Positions 35,244-45,797 of a DNA stretch of 64,000 bases are shown here, one piece after another (the first letter of the stretch is position 1; every line of letters starts with the position of its first letter). Position numbers and translations under genes: made by a program. This stretch comes from Septoria linicola. Taxonomy: Eukaryota > Ascomycota > Dothideomycetes > Mycosphaerellales > Mycosphaerellaceae. The notes under the pieces were generated by a model. It saw nothing but the letters and a program-made list of their open reading frames with translations, did no database searches and was not told where the DNA came from. The stretch covers positions 3,720,001 to 3,784,000 of the forward strand of contig CP099418.1 of the NCBI GenBank assembly GCA_024114885.1, in the 5' to 3' direction.

Positions 35244-36257
35244 ATGGCCTCATCCAGACTCCCGCGAGTGATGTCCGCTCTGCGTGGGCTGCCTAGACTT
35301 ATGTCTAGAAGATGTCGTTACGCCACCCAAGCAAACGACATAGAAGGCATGCTGGCTCACAAGAGCAAATGGGAGTCTTTTCCTGATCCTATCAGGAAGT
35401 TGGCAGTATTTGCAGAGCACGCCAGAGCACACAACTACCAGATTCCACTTCTCAGCAAAGCACAGCAAACTGGACGAAATGGCACAAACAATCCAGGAGC
35501 TTTCACTCAAGAAAAGGCCTATCATATCACTGCAGCCATTCGTCAGCTACGCGAAATGAACGGCGAGGTTGTAGCCGGCCGTAAAATTGGATTCACAAAC
35601 CAAAACATCTGGCAGGAATACATGGTCGATACCCCGAACTGGAGCTACATGTACGAACACACTATAGTCGATCTACCTGGACCTGGAGATTTGGCAGAAG
35701 GAAAAGGTGTCTTGGCTGATATCAGACATCTCAACGCTATGGAGCCGAGAATCGAGCCAGAGATCATCTTTGGGCTAAAGAGCGTACCAAAATCAGACAT
35801 GAGCGACTTGGAGATCTTGGGATGTTTAGAGTGGATGGCGCATGGCTTTGAGATTGTAGCGAGTGTGTACCCACATTGGAAATTTACAGCAGCAGACACG
35901 ACAGCAGCGTTCGCTCTTCATGGACTTTTGCTTGTAGGGCCCAGACATAGACTGCGTGGGAAGCAAGATGCTGCGCTGTTGAGCCAGCTCCAGGACTTCA
36001 AGGTCGATATGTTACGGAACGGAGAGAAAGTTGATGAAGGAAAGGGCAGCAATGTTCTCGGGAGTCCGATCGCGGCATTGAGAAGGCTCGTGGAGCTGCT
36101 CGAGAAAGACGAAGTGAACCAGCCTCTTCAGCCTGGAGAAGTCGTGACGACTGGAACATTAACGAAAGCCATTCCGATTGAGAATGACGATATGTGGTCG
36201 ACTAAGATCAGCGGCATCGATCTTCCTGGAGTAGATGTAAAGTTCAGAACGGAGTGA
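35244..36257 (+). CDS. FAH-superfamily 2-keto-4-pentenoate hydratase/decarboxylase-like protein, probably mitochondrial
   Basis: The single-exon gene encodes 337 aa. The first roughly 30 residues are Arg/Ser/Leu rich without acidic residues (MASSRLPRVMSALRGLPRLM, then RRCRYATQ), as in mitochondrial presequences. The body matches the hydratase branch of the fumarylacetoacetate hydrolase superfamily: AGRKIGFTNQNIW, then the acidic metal-binding region MEPRIEPEIIFGL near residue 172-184, then HGFEIVAS and GEVVTTGTLTKAIPI. Bacterial relatives hydrate 2-hydroxypenta-2,4-dienoate or decarboxylate 4-oxalocrotonate in aromatic catabolism with Mg2+. The fungal substrate is not known from this sequence. 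Neighbouring genes give no pathway clue. Confidence 0.8.
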   Translation: MASSRLPRVMSALRGLPRLMSRRCRYATQANDIEGMLAHKSKWESFPDPIRKLAVFAEHARAHNYQIPLLSKAQQTGRNGTNNPGAFTQEKAYHITAAIRQLREMNGEVVAGRKIGFTNQNIWQEYMVDTPNWSYMYEHTIVDLPGPGDLAEGKGVLADIRHLNAMEPRIEPEIIFGLKSVPKSDMSDLEILGCLEWMAHGFEIVASVYPHWKFTAADTTAAFALHGLLLVGPRHRLRGKQDAALLSQLQDFKVDMLRNGEKVDEGKGSNVLGSPIAALRRLVELLEKDEVNQPLQPGEVVTTGTLTKAIPIENDDMWSTKISGIDLPGVDVKFRTE

Positions 36258-36780
36258 TGAAGCAGGCGCCAGTATGTTGGGTTGTCACGACCACATCATC
36301 TGTCTGCTCCAGCCAAGCCTCTGCTCTGGCGTGTGCAATCTACCGTGGCCCTTCATGTAGAGCGGCACACAAGCACTGCGCACATGGCTCTCACGAGGAC
36401 AGTCGGGAAGCAAGCGTGCTTGAGGACTACAAATGCCACTGGCGACATGGGCCGAAGTAGATGCCTAGGCAAGTCGGCCAGCCTGCAGGATTCGTTCTCT
36501 CGCCTCCATGCAACCACGTGGCTCACTCTGAAGAGAATGTGAGCACAGCATTTATGCGTCTGAAGACAGTGGGAAGAGTCGACAGGACACAGGATGCCAT
36601 GTCCGAGTCAGGATACTGCAGGCAAATGGCGACTGATGTAAGAACAGTCAGATACAGGCTCTAGAGTACAGGAAAGTCAGTGTACATAGCTTAAGATACC
36701 AACAGATCGACAACGACGAAGTCTATTGATATATAGTGTAAACTATTTGACGCATTGCAGCTCGTGGCGGACACTTGCTT
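36258..36780. other. Convergent intergenic region, no gene seen
   Basis: This lies between the 3' ends of the hydratase and the GH3 gene. Overlapping frames of 60-86 codons occur on the + strand but share no bias or motif, and none is supported. Confidence 0.5.
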
Positions 36781-39334
36781 CTAGGCATCCACAGGTACTT
36801 GAATCTGATAGGGAGCACCAGACCCATAGCCTCCAACAAAGTAGTCTGTATCCTGGAATCTCGCCTCAGGCGGCTGAGGCCAGTGATCAAGTGTATACGC
36901 CTCACCTGTCAAGGTAAAGTTGACAGTGGTCAGAGGCTGCACATCAACCAGCAGAGCGTAATCGCCAGGGTACAAGACCGTATTGCCCTTGTCGTCGACA
37001 CGAGCGAGACTGCCGAGGGTCAAATTGAGAGCTGCAGTTGCTGTCGAGCCGCCCGTAATGTTGTGTAGTCTCTCGTATGCGACGAGTCGCTTATTTGGAT
37101 GAGGTGCAGGGCCATGTGTGCCAGCCAGGAATCCAAGAGCGATGTAGTCACTTGTCACTGATCCCGTGTTCGCCACATCCACGGAGAAGGTTTGGAATGG
37201 GCAGCGGTCCATGTACGACTCGGGGCAGTCCTTGACAAGGGAGCTGACGTCGTAGGAGTTGTTTGCGTAGCTGCTCGGACTGGCGGACTTCTGCACTTCT
37301 GCGGTGAAGTTCGTATAGTGCAGGCCATGTGCGAAAGGCAAGATGGGCTCATCCTCGTACCAGATGTATGTGCGTCCTGGCGAGCCACTTGTCGCGTTGC
37401 TTCTCAGCTCCATGTCAGACATTGGTATCTTTTGGAGATAGTTTGCAGGGTATTGTGTGACTGGCAATCGTCCAGCTGGCGCGACCACACCTCGGATGAT
37501 GTCAAAGATTGCTTGGCCTCCGTCTTGCCCAGGATAACCACCCCATAGAATTGCGTTGACGTTATCGTCCTTGAGCAGGGGGGTGTCGTCGAGTTGTCCT
37601 GCGCCCATCTGTACTACAATAGTCGGCTTGCCAGAGCTGGCTAGCTGTTCAATGACATCGAGTTGAGGCGCAGCCCATGCAGCGACAGTACGGTCCTTGC
37701 CTTCTAGTTCGACACTGTTATCAATGCCACCAATGAATATGATGATGTCGCTTTGGTTCGCAGCTGTCCAGATGGCGTTCCAGCTGTCAGTTGTTGGATC
37801 ACCAAGGCCGCCTGGTCCGCGAGTGTAATGGACTTCAGCGCCGGTTTGCTGAGCTGCATAGAGCGGTCCATGGAAGTATGGTGGAATGCCTTTGTAGTTG
37901 CCAAGCATCTGATCTGTGGCATTCGCCCAATCTCCAATAAGCGCGATTCTGGTTCCGTTTCCGATGCTCAGTGGAAGAGTGCCGTCGTTCTTGAGCAGAG
38001 TGATGCCTTCGACGGCTGCTCGGTACGCTAGTTGTTGCGCATAAGGTGTCGAAACGTTCTCGAAGGTGAGGCTGCGGTACGGGACAGCGTCGCCGTCGAA
38101 GTAGCCCATGCGGATCAAGGAAGTGTACTGTCGGATGAGAGACTTGTCGAGATCGCTTTCGTCAATAAGCCCCTGCTCTAAAGCTCCAGGCAGATGGCTT
38201 TGGTAGTAGGTACCGCAATCGATGTCAGTACCAGCCTTTAAGGAGACAGCGACTGCTTCCTCGCGAGTGTCTGTATAGCCATGTGGCGAGTAGACATTCT
38301 GAATCGAGTCGCAATCACTAGTGACCCAGTAGTCCGGAGACGTCCAGTTCCAGTGATCTCTGAGAACGTCCTGCAACAGCCAAGTGTTGGCGCAAGTCGG
38401 AACTCCGTTCAGAGCATTGTAAGTGCACATCTAGAAGCAAGGCACCAGTCAGCAGCTGCTGTGAAAGAAAACTGTCCTGATCGAACTCACAAACGCGCCG
38501 ACATCCGAGTCCCTTGCACAGGACCTGAATGACGGCAAATAATACTCGACAAGCTCTTGCTGAGTGATGTGAGCATCGAATTGATAGCGAAGGTTGCCAT
38601 TCCAGTCTTCCATATCGTAGCCCTGAGCGAGAGTTAGCGAGGGATTGCCTAGTCGTAATTCTATTGAGAATTTACAGCAAAGTGCTTGCATGTCGCGGTC
38701 ACTTTTCTGTACTTGGCGTCGTCGCCCTGAAGGCCTTGAATAAGGCTGTGAACGTAGCTGCTCAGGTGAAATGGATCCTCTCCTGGTGTCTCTTGTCCGC
38801 GACCCCATCGTGGATCTAGAACGATAGTGTCAGATCATCGGCATTCCAGTGATTCCACTGTCACTTACCTTTGAAGGGGTTGATATTTGGTGTCCAGAAG
38901 TCCAGGCCTGCCCGATCGAAGTTGTTGAATGCGCGAGCCTCTGTACTGATGACAGAGGCGACATCTTTGATGAGCTCATCATCGAATGCAGCGCCCATGA
39001 GGATGGGCTGAGGGAAGCTAGTTGCATAGCGAAAGTCTCCTGTGTCCGAGAATTTGACTCCAGGGCTGTCGGCAACGCCGTGGAGTGCCTCGTTCCACCA
39101 CGTGTATGCCGGAACAAGGCCAGGCACACCAGGACTGGTACTGCCTGTGTTGTTCAGCTTCTCAGCGAGCGTGAACTCTGCTATCAAGGCCTTCGCACGA
39201 GTGACAGCATCTCGTGATTGATCGCAGACATCATTACCCTTGAGTCGCCCGCTGTTGCAATCTGGGAAGCCTCGTCCTTTAAGTTGTGCCAACGCATGTA
39301 CTGCAAAAGCCAGTACTGCAAGAGTTCGAGCCAT
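36781..39334 (-). CDS. Secreted GH3 exo-1,4-beta-xylosidase
   Basis: It hydrolyses xylo-oligosaccharides to xylose outside the cell. Exons (reverse order) are 38,869-39,334, 38,676-38,815, 38,491-38,622 and 36,781-38,430. The introns are 53, 53 and 60 bp with donors GTAAGT, GTAAAT and GTGAGT. The joins restore NPFKDPRWGRGQETPGEDPF, CKHFAGYDMEDW and GAFMCTYNALNG. The product is 795 aa. The start MARTLAVLAFAVHALAQ is the first ATG and is a signal peptide, probably cut after Ala. The nucleophile aspartate lies in VTSDCDSI near residue 283. GH3 N- and C-terminal domains and a C-terminal fibronectin III-like part are present. The xylosidase subgroup is favoured over beta-glucosidase by the WWNEALHG and NALNGVPTCA blocks. 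A GGCTAA word lies upstream. Confidence 0.9.
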
Positions 39335-39999
39335 GGTCTTCACGTATCGGCAGTGATCGATGAATGGCGATCAGATTTGACATTCGCCAGAAACGTTCAT
39401 TTATATGTGTACTGCACCGGAAGTGCTGGCAAGCATGACGCTCATGTAGCCGCAATCCCGCCGTGAGACCTGTCGATGCATGACTGTCGGCTGAACAAGC
39501 AATGCCATTGAAGCGGCTCAGAAAAGTAGCCTCTTGCGGAAAGTCGGGCGTGGTGCTTGTCATGAACGACTCCAGATCTGCAATTCGGCAGTGGAGCGAA
39601 GGAGGAGATTGTGGGGCAGCATTTGAATTTAGCCGAGAGATAGTTCTATGTGGCTGAAATCAAGAGAGTTTGAGCTTCTGCCGAACCACATCAGCATTAG
39701 CATAGAGCATGGCACGACCAAAATTTTCGATGATGCATTGTCGAGAGCAGAGCGTACAAGACGAATTTCTTGTACGCACAGCCCTTGACAATAGCAAGTT
39801 TGGTGCCACTGGAGGCAGCCCGAAGCATAGCGAGAGCATTGCCGATTTATCGAATGTAGGATCACAACTCGTCTCAGCGGCTAGAAGTTGACAGTAGTGA
39901 CCTGGTGCTAGGACCGTGCGCTGTAGCAGACATGCAAGCCGCAAACAGCACCCTGGTATTCAAAGTCGATATCGCACAGCCTTACGTTCGTCATCAAGC
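39335..39999. promoter_or_regulatory. GH3 xylosidase promoter and MFS 3' flank
   Basis: This is the upstream region of the minus-strand xylosidase gene and the downstream region of the MFS gene. Small frames are unsupported. A single XlnR-type hexamer is noted separately. Confidence 0.45.
39629..39634 (-). promoter_or_regulatory. Possible XlnR/Xyr1 binding word GGCTAA
   Basis: The minus-strand hexamer GGCTAA lies about 295 bp upstream of the xylosidase start. GGCTAA is the known core for the xylanolytic activator XlnR in aspergilli. A single hexamer occurs by chance often, so this is a suggestion only. Confidence 0.3.
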
Positions 40000-41756
40000 T
40001 CAGAGTGGAGGCTGCCACTTGCTCTGTGCCCGAATCTTTGCTCCAAAATAGTAGAACAGTACTGGAATGGGAACCATGGCTACAGCGAGCAAGGCTAGCA
40101 ATGTGGTCCCCCACTTCACACCAATCGCGGCATACATCGATGTACTGCAGACCATATTAGCACGTCTCCGTCAGCATGAGCCAGCAATGTCTACTCACGC
40201 CAAGACCGGGAAGCCAGCAGCAAACAGAGATCTCAGGAAGGTGTTGGCCGCCACAGCCGAATTGGCATAGATGCCATAACAGTCTACAATGTAATTGAGG
40301 CCCTGCATGTTGATGAGGTGGATGCCGAAGCCGGTAGGGACGCCGGCAGCGATTTGTGGCCATGGATTCATGGACGCGGAGCTGGTCCAGGCGAAGCCGA
40401 ACATGCCTGCTGGCAGCGAAAGAGAACCAGCCATCATCAGAAGCAATCTAGTTTCCTGGGGTCGTCCTTCCTTGAGATTTGGTGACAGTCGAGAATTTGT
40501 CGTGAAGGATAACAAAAGTCCAGCGAAGACCACACCGACGAGAATTGAAATGAGCGGGAGACTCGCCGATGTCTGATCCCAACCACGCTCTTGGATAAAA
40601 GATGTGGGATATGCCAAGAAGAAATTATACAACAGTCCTGAGACATGATTAGCTGGATGTGGCCTCGCGAAATTTGTGAGGCCCACCGAAGGACACTGAA
40701 ACGTAGAGTGTCATGAGCAATAGGATCGGCTCGAGGGCCAACATTCGAGCAGGTCGAAGCATGTATCGTTCCGCGAAGTCGCCTAGACTGCTTTGCATCT
40801 CCTCCGACTTCGAGCGCAATGCCCAATTTTGAGTCATGTGTCGCATCCTTTCGGCACGCTTAGACAAGAGCAGCGGCGAGTATGTCTCCGGCGTCATAGG
40901 GAACGTGGTGACCGCAATGATGAAGGAAGCAATCGCAACGACATTCGCGATCCAGCGCCAACCAAGCGTGCTCTGCACGAGCACTGATCCGACCAGAGGC
41001 CCGAGGATAGGTCCAATGGTGAGAAAGGAGCCTACAGTGGGCATAGCAAAGCCACGTTGTCTGGGTGTCCAAATATCTGCGAGAGTGCCTGCGAGGATCG
41101 ATGAAGGAGCCGCGCCGAAGAAGCCTTGCAAGAAGCGCAGGACGAAGATGGTCGTTGGACTGCTTGCATCAGCCACCGGTAGCTGGAGAAGCGTAAAAGC
41201 AGCATATCCAGCGAGCAGAGGATGTTTTCTGCCAAAACACTCGCTAAGCGGCCTATAGCAGAATCAGTGCACACTCTGTACTGTGCACTCAGTGCGAGCA
41301 CTTACCCCCAGAATATAGGACCCATAGCGAAGCCCATCATAAAAAGCGCCGTACAGCCTAAGACAACGGTACTCGCCGGCATGTCAAATTCCATTGCGAT
41401 GACTTTTGTTGCAGCTCCGAAAACAGACGAGGAGAAGGTGGTCGAAAGCGCGTAAAGGGCCAAAGACCTGTGATACCATCCGTGCAGATTAGCAACAACC
41501 ACGCGTATAGCTAATAGACATTGTCTTCGTACATGGTGATCAGCCATTTCCGCCAGTAAGGCAAATTCTGCGGGTTACCCTTGTCGCCTGGGCCAATCCA
41601 GTCCACTAAGAATGTGTCGCTCTTGATTGTCTCAAGTATACGCTCTTCGAATTCGGCATCATCGCTGCTCGATTCTGGCGGCGATGCCGAGCCAGACGAA
41701 AATGAGACGTATGGGCTTTTCAGCCCATCGAAGTCGGCTGCTTGCGTGAGAGACAT
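40000..41756 (-). CDS. MFS transporter, DHA1 multidrug/polyamine type
   Basis: This is a predicted 12-helix plasma-membrane H+ antiporter of 511 aa. Exons (reverse order) are 41,533-41,756, 41,306-41,467, 40,687-41,252, 40,199-40,637 and 40,000-40,144. The introns are 65, 53, 49 and 54 bp. The joins give WRKWLITMSLALYAL, FWGPLSECFGRKHPLL and SVSFGLLYNFFLAYP, and at the last junction LATSMYAAIGVKW, all matching the family. Markers are a cytoplasmic Ser/Glu-rich N-terminus, NPQNLPYWRKW, the loop 2-3 motif SECFGRKHP, and TLGWRWIAN. A short basic C-terminus ends at TGA 40,000. It belongs with FLR1/TPO-type exporters; the substrate is unknown. It lies next to reductase and acyltransferase genes, which may indicate export of a small metabolite. 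Confidence 0.88.
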
Positions 41757-42209
41757 GATGTGTGTGAGCAGAGAATGTGGAAACGGACATACTCCATACT
41801 GCTATAGTCTCATAGAATGCATCGAGGCGCGATTTCTGTACAGCCGCCTCGGCGACCATTTGCCGCCACCACGGTGCTCGTCGCTATCGAAGTAGCCGGC
41901 GACTTCATCTGAAGGAGATGGTGTGTGGCTGTAGCGTGCGCGTCCTCACTCGATATCGATTGTGCGCCAGAACTCGAATTTACCAGTGATGGTGATTCAC
42001 GAACGTGAAACGGAAATCGAAAGATTATTAACGCGTTGCGCCAGACTGCGAATAAAGCTAATCTCTTTCGGGCTAACTAACATAGTTATTCTACCGCTCG
42101 CGCTCGACTGCGAGAAGTTGCACCACGATAGTTCTCTCTCTCTCATCACTTACACAACCCACATCAATACCAGACTCTCCGATGCCATTCTTCCTAGATG
42201 TATAGACCC
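41757..42209. other. MFS upstream / reductase downstream region
   Basis: Both flanking genes are on the minus strand, so this holds the MFS promoter. The segment around 42,020-42,110 is locally AT-rich with ctaactaac words. No gene is supported. Confidence 0.45.
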
Positions 42210-43358
42210 TTACAAGATACGCAACATGCTGAAGAACCCCCGCCACAACCGGAGCAACGCTCGAACCCAGTCTGAAGATTTCGCCGTCGGCCTTGTCATC
42301 TCGGTCGTGATGCGCTCTTCTTCCGGCAGCTCCAGGTATTGCCGGATCACATCGAGCACTTGAGCTTCGTACGGCACATGCTTGAACTGAAATGTCTCTT
42401 CCGTCTTTTTGACGTCGAAACGAACGCCTTTGTTCACAGTCGGCATTGTGCCATTGTTGGCCAGTATGCCTGCTGCTACCGCATCCGGGAAGTCGCGTTG
42501 CACGAATTTCTTCACATCATCCCATTCAGAACCATCTTCTGGGCTGCACGAGATGAGAAAGCTCTGATTTCCAGCAACGTGCGAGCCAAGTGCTAGTACG
42601 TGACATCGGGCGACATCGTCATTGTGACAGGTCAGCAGAGGCTTGCCAATGGTGTTGTTGTTCCCAAGGACAATCTGCATCGAGTGCCAGTTCGAAGAGA
42701 ACTTACGCAGATCTCCACGCGTGGTCGCCAGATCGTCTCGTCCCGTCACAAAAGAAGGATGCATGTGGATGATGTCGAACGAAGGCTTCCGCTCGTCGAC
42801 CCATGCCTCTGCTCTCTCCAGACTCGCAATCTTGCCAGCTTGATAGGCTAACATCTTATGTGCGTAGGGAGGCTCCATGCCAGGTATCCTTGAATTTGCG
42901 CTCAAAGGAGCCTCGGACGGCTCAGCAAATAACGCCTTTTGCGAGAAGAGCGCTACCATGCTAGATGTCACAACGATGCGACGTACACTCGGACTTTTGT
43001 AGGCGGACTCTAATAATCCTGCCGTACCCTTGATGGCCACTTGTTTGAAGTCTCTTTCCCAATCTTCTGGATTGTCGGAAGAGGTGATTGGTGAGGCGAC
43101 ATGAATGATGAAGCAGGCGTCTTTGACAGCGTTTTCGAAAGCATCCGGTTGCACAAAGTCTGGCACAATTGTAAATTGTACTTTATGCTCAAATTCCACA
43201 CCTTGCAAGACTGCATGGAGTCTGGACGCCAGCCATTGTCCCTTTGCCGCGCTTCGAACTGCTGCTCGGACGCTATAGCCTTGCTGAAGAAGCTCTATCA
43301 GAATCCGGAATCCGATGAATCCAGTAGCACCAGTCAGTAGGACAAGAGAGCTGGCCAT
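42210..43358 (-). CDS. Extended SDR NAD(P)-dependent reductase (dihydroflavonol/aldehyde reductase-like)
   Basis: The single-exon gene encodes 382 aa. The N-terminal LLTGATGFIGFRIL is the Rossmann TGxxGxxG motif of extended short-chain dehydrogenases. HVASPI (about residue 87-92) and VVTSSM follow, with the active-site Tyr/Lys pair in YQAGK (about residue 170-174). Relatives include GRE2-type methylglyoxal/aldehyde reductases and ketoreductases of secondary metabolism. The C-terminal hydrophobic stretch WVRALLRLWRGFFSMLRIL is longer than in soluble GRE2 proteins and could be a membrane-associating helix. The gene is divergent from the acyltransferase over 323 bp. The substrate is unknown. Confidence 0.82.
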   Translation of the reverse strand: MASSLVLLTGATGFIGFRILIELLQQGYSVRAAVRSAAKGQWLASRLHAVLQGVEFEHKVQFTIVPDFVQPDAFENAVKDACFIIHVASPITSSDNPEDWERDFKQVAIKGTAGLLESAYKSPSVRRIVVTSSMVALFSQKALFAEPSEAPLSANSRIPGMEPPYAHKMLAYQAGKIASLERAEAWVDERKPSFDIIHMHPSFVTGRDDLATTRGDLRKFSSNWHSMQIVLGNNNTIGKPLLTCHNDDVARCHVLALGSHVAGNQSFLISCSPEDGSEWDDVKKFVQRDFPDAVAAGILANNGTMPTVNKGVRFDVKKTEETFQFKHVPYEAQVLDVIRQYLELPEEERITTEMTRPTAKSSDWVRALLRLWRGFFSMLRIL

Positions 43359-43681
43359 GATGGAATGTGAAGACTTCTACAACGCAATTGAAAGCTCTGC
43401 AACAGCAAGTATTGCGGCGGCATTATCAATCATCAAGCCCTCTGATGCTACACAGGAGTTCATTTAGCCCGATATCATGTGATCGGTTACTGATACATAG
43501 TTTGCATTCACCGGGTCGGACATCGAAGCCACTACGCCGAGCCATGAGATCTTTGTGCGACCAATGATGATCGACGACCTATGATCATATAGCCTGTCGA
43601 GGGAACATATGCATCCGCGATCACATCGTCAGGTTCACTGTCAATACCTTCGTTCTCCCAACGATCGTAAGAACGTCCAAG
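43359..43681. promoter_or_regulatory. Divergent promoter, reductase and acyltransferase
   Basis: The 323 bp are shared between the two start codons, which would allow co-regulation. No specific binding site was recognised. Confidence 0.4.
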
Positions 43682-45400
43682 ATGCTTAAGGAACATCTCA
43701 CGTCTGAAAAGCAATTGGCCGCGCAAGTCTGCTACGAAGTCAAAGATGGCGACGAAGTAACACCCTTCCATTTCTTGGACAAGGACCCGGAATATCAGTC
43801 ATGCGTCGCTCTACTTTCGCTGCGATTTGATGCTGTCCTTGATACAAAGCGTATGCGGGAAGCTCTCGAGCAAGTCTTTCAGCTTGAACAATGGCAGCCT
43901 CTGGGTGCAAGGATTCGACGTAATGTGAGTGCAGCTACAGCTCATATGCTCATCACTGGCTGATGCATGGCTTCAGAAAGAAGGAAAGCTGGAACACCAC
44001 ATCCCAGCGCAATACGATGAAGAAAGAGCCGCATTTACCTGGTCCGTTGAGCATCACAACACCTGTATCAGCGATCATGTCATCGCCTCGAAGATTCCAG
44101 CATCTGGCTCACGCTCAGTGCCCACAATGTACACTGACATCGAGGACTGGAAGCTCTTTCTTTATCCGAAAGATCGTTTACCTTGGAAACTCGAACATTT
44201 TCTCGAGAAGGACATCTCGCCTATCTCGATTCAGATCCATGCTTTTGATGATGCCACTCTCCTCACTCTTGGGTTCCACCACTGCGTCTTAGATGCAATC
44301 GGTGGCTCACATCTTTTCCAGACTTGGGCCGCAATATTGGCCAACAAGCGAGGAGACATCAAGCCATTTCGTGCTGAGTGCGAACGAGACGTGGTCCAAG
44401 ACATCATTGATAGTGGTAGAACTCAGCCGGAGAAGTACTTGTTCCACGATCGAAGACTCAAAGGTATGATCTCCCCTGACCTGACCATTTGCCAATGCAT
44501 CTAATGTGGAGTCTCACCAGGCCTCTCCCTTGTCCTGTTCTTCCTGTCTCTCATCTGGGAATGGCTCCTATACCGCGCTCAAGACTGGCGAACCATATGT
44601 CTCCCAGCCTCGTTCGTCTCAGATCTCAAAACTCAGGCTATCGCGGAAGTGGATGGCGAGTTCTTATCGGAAGGTGACGTATTATCAGCCTGGCGAAACC
44701 GCCTCATCGCAAACGCATTGAAGCTGAAGCCTGATAAAAATGTCTTGATGCTGCAGTACTATACGTTATATGGCGTGCTTGATGAGCTACCCGCGGGTAA
44801 AGCCCACACGGGGAACAGTATTGCCAAAATGTTCGCCATGATGACTGTCGAAGAGATGCTGAACAACAGTCTTGGGAAAGTCGCGCTGAGGGTACGAAAG
44901 GGATTGAGTCAGCAGCGAACTCGGAAGCAAGCAGAAGGTCAGTCATGATTTTTACCCCTGGATGCCACTGTGCGATCTACTGACCTTGTATTTGTCTCAC
45001 AGCGTTCTTGTCGCTCCAGGCTAAGCATTCAGTCATGTTGTTCGGCCCGGGCAGTCAAATTATGATGGGCACGTCGAACATGTCTCGCGCTGGTCTATTC
45101 AAGGTTGACTTTTCGTCTGTTGTCCTTCCTACCAGCGACATTGACGAAAAGGACGGCGATAGCTCGTACAGCTCTGGAAGCGAGACGACTAACTTCGAAG
45201 GTGGGAATTCTGGCAAAGGCACCCCGGCTTGTGTACACACCGACTTCTACGTCGGAGTGCCTTTCAGCTTGAGGAACGTAGGACCTATCATCGGGAAAGA
45301 CGCCGATGGCAACTGGTGGTTGAGCTGGGTCATGAGGAGTAGTGCTTGGAACGAGGTCGAGAAGGAGCTGGCCAGAACAGGAGGTGTCAAGGTTCTATAG
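43682..45400 (+). CDS. BAHD-like acyltransferase (trichothecene 3-O-acetyltransferase-type fold)
   Basis: It transfers an acyl group from CoA to a hydroxyl or amine of a small molecule. Exons are 43,682-43,924, 43,977-44,463, 44,521-44,937 and 45,003-45,400. The introns are 52, 57 and 65 bp with donors GTGAGT, GTATGA and GTCAGT. The product is 514 aa. The catalytic HxxxD motif is HHCVLDAIGG near residue 181. The usual C-terminal DFGWG is replaced by KVDFSSV, so the family is divergent. An Asp/Ser-rich loop follows. A hydrophobic stretch (LVLFFLSLIWEWLL) after the second intron may be a helix rather than a membrane span. Similar fungal proteins occur in alkaloid and terpenoid clusters, but others stand alone. 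The acceptor is unknown. Confidence 0.78.
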
Positions 45401-45797
45401 GCTATATCTTATATGATCCCATGGGCAATGGAATCCATGTGAGGACACAACACTATAGAGGAAATGGAGTGCCATCTTTCTTCCACATGTAGCACGATCG
45501 CTGCATTAGAACAGGGCGAGTTCAACCTTCCAGTCTGTGCAATCGCGACTATGGCCGTGCGACGGTGCCGACAAGGGAAAAGTCGAGCGATATTGACACG
45601 AACACTCTGTTTCTGCTGTCATCCGAGACTGCATGAAGTCCTGTTGGGCACACGATACATTTCAACCATAACGTCAAATTGAAGCTGTGGAAGAAGCATT
45701 GCGTGCAATCGTGTTGTAGATGCACTTGAATCACTTGACTGAGGCCGATCATAAAGGACCTAGATAATTGTGCTGCGAATGCTGTACCCGGCATCGC
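45401..45797. other. Convergent intergenic region, no gene seen
   Basis: These are the 3' flanks of the acyltransferase and the CorA-like gene. Frames of 72-81 codons are present but unsupported. Confidence 0.5.

Noticed and set aside
36254..36664. Three overlapping short + frames downstream of the hydratase
   Set aside because: They overlap each other in different phases, have no motifs, and lie in a convergent 3' region.
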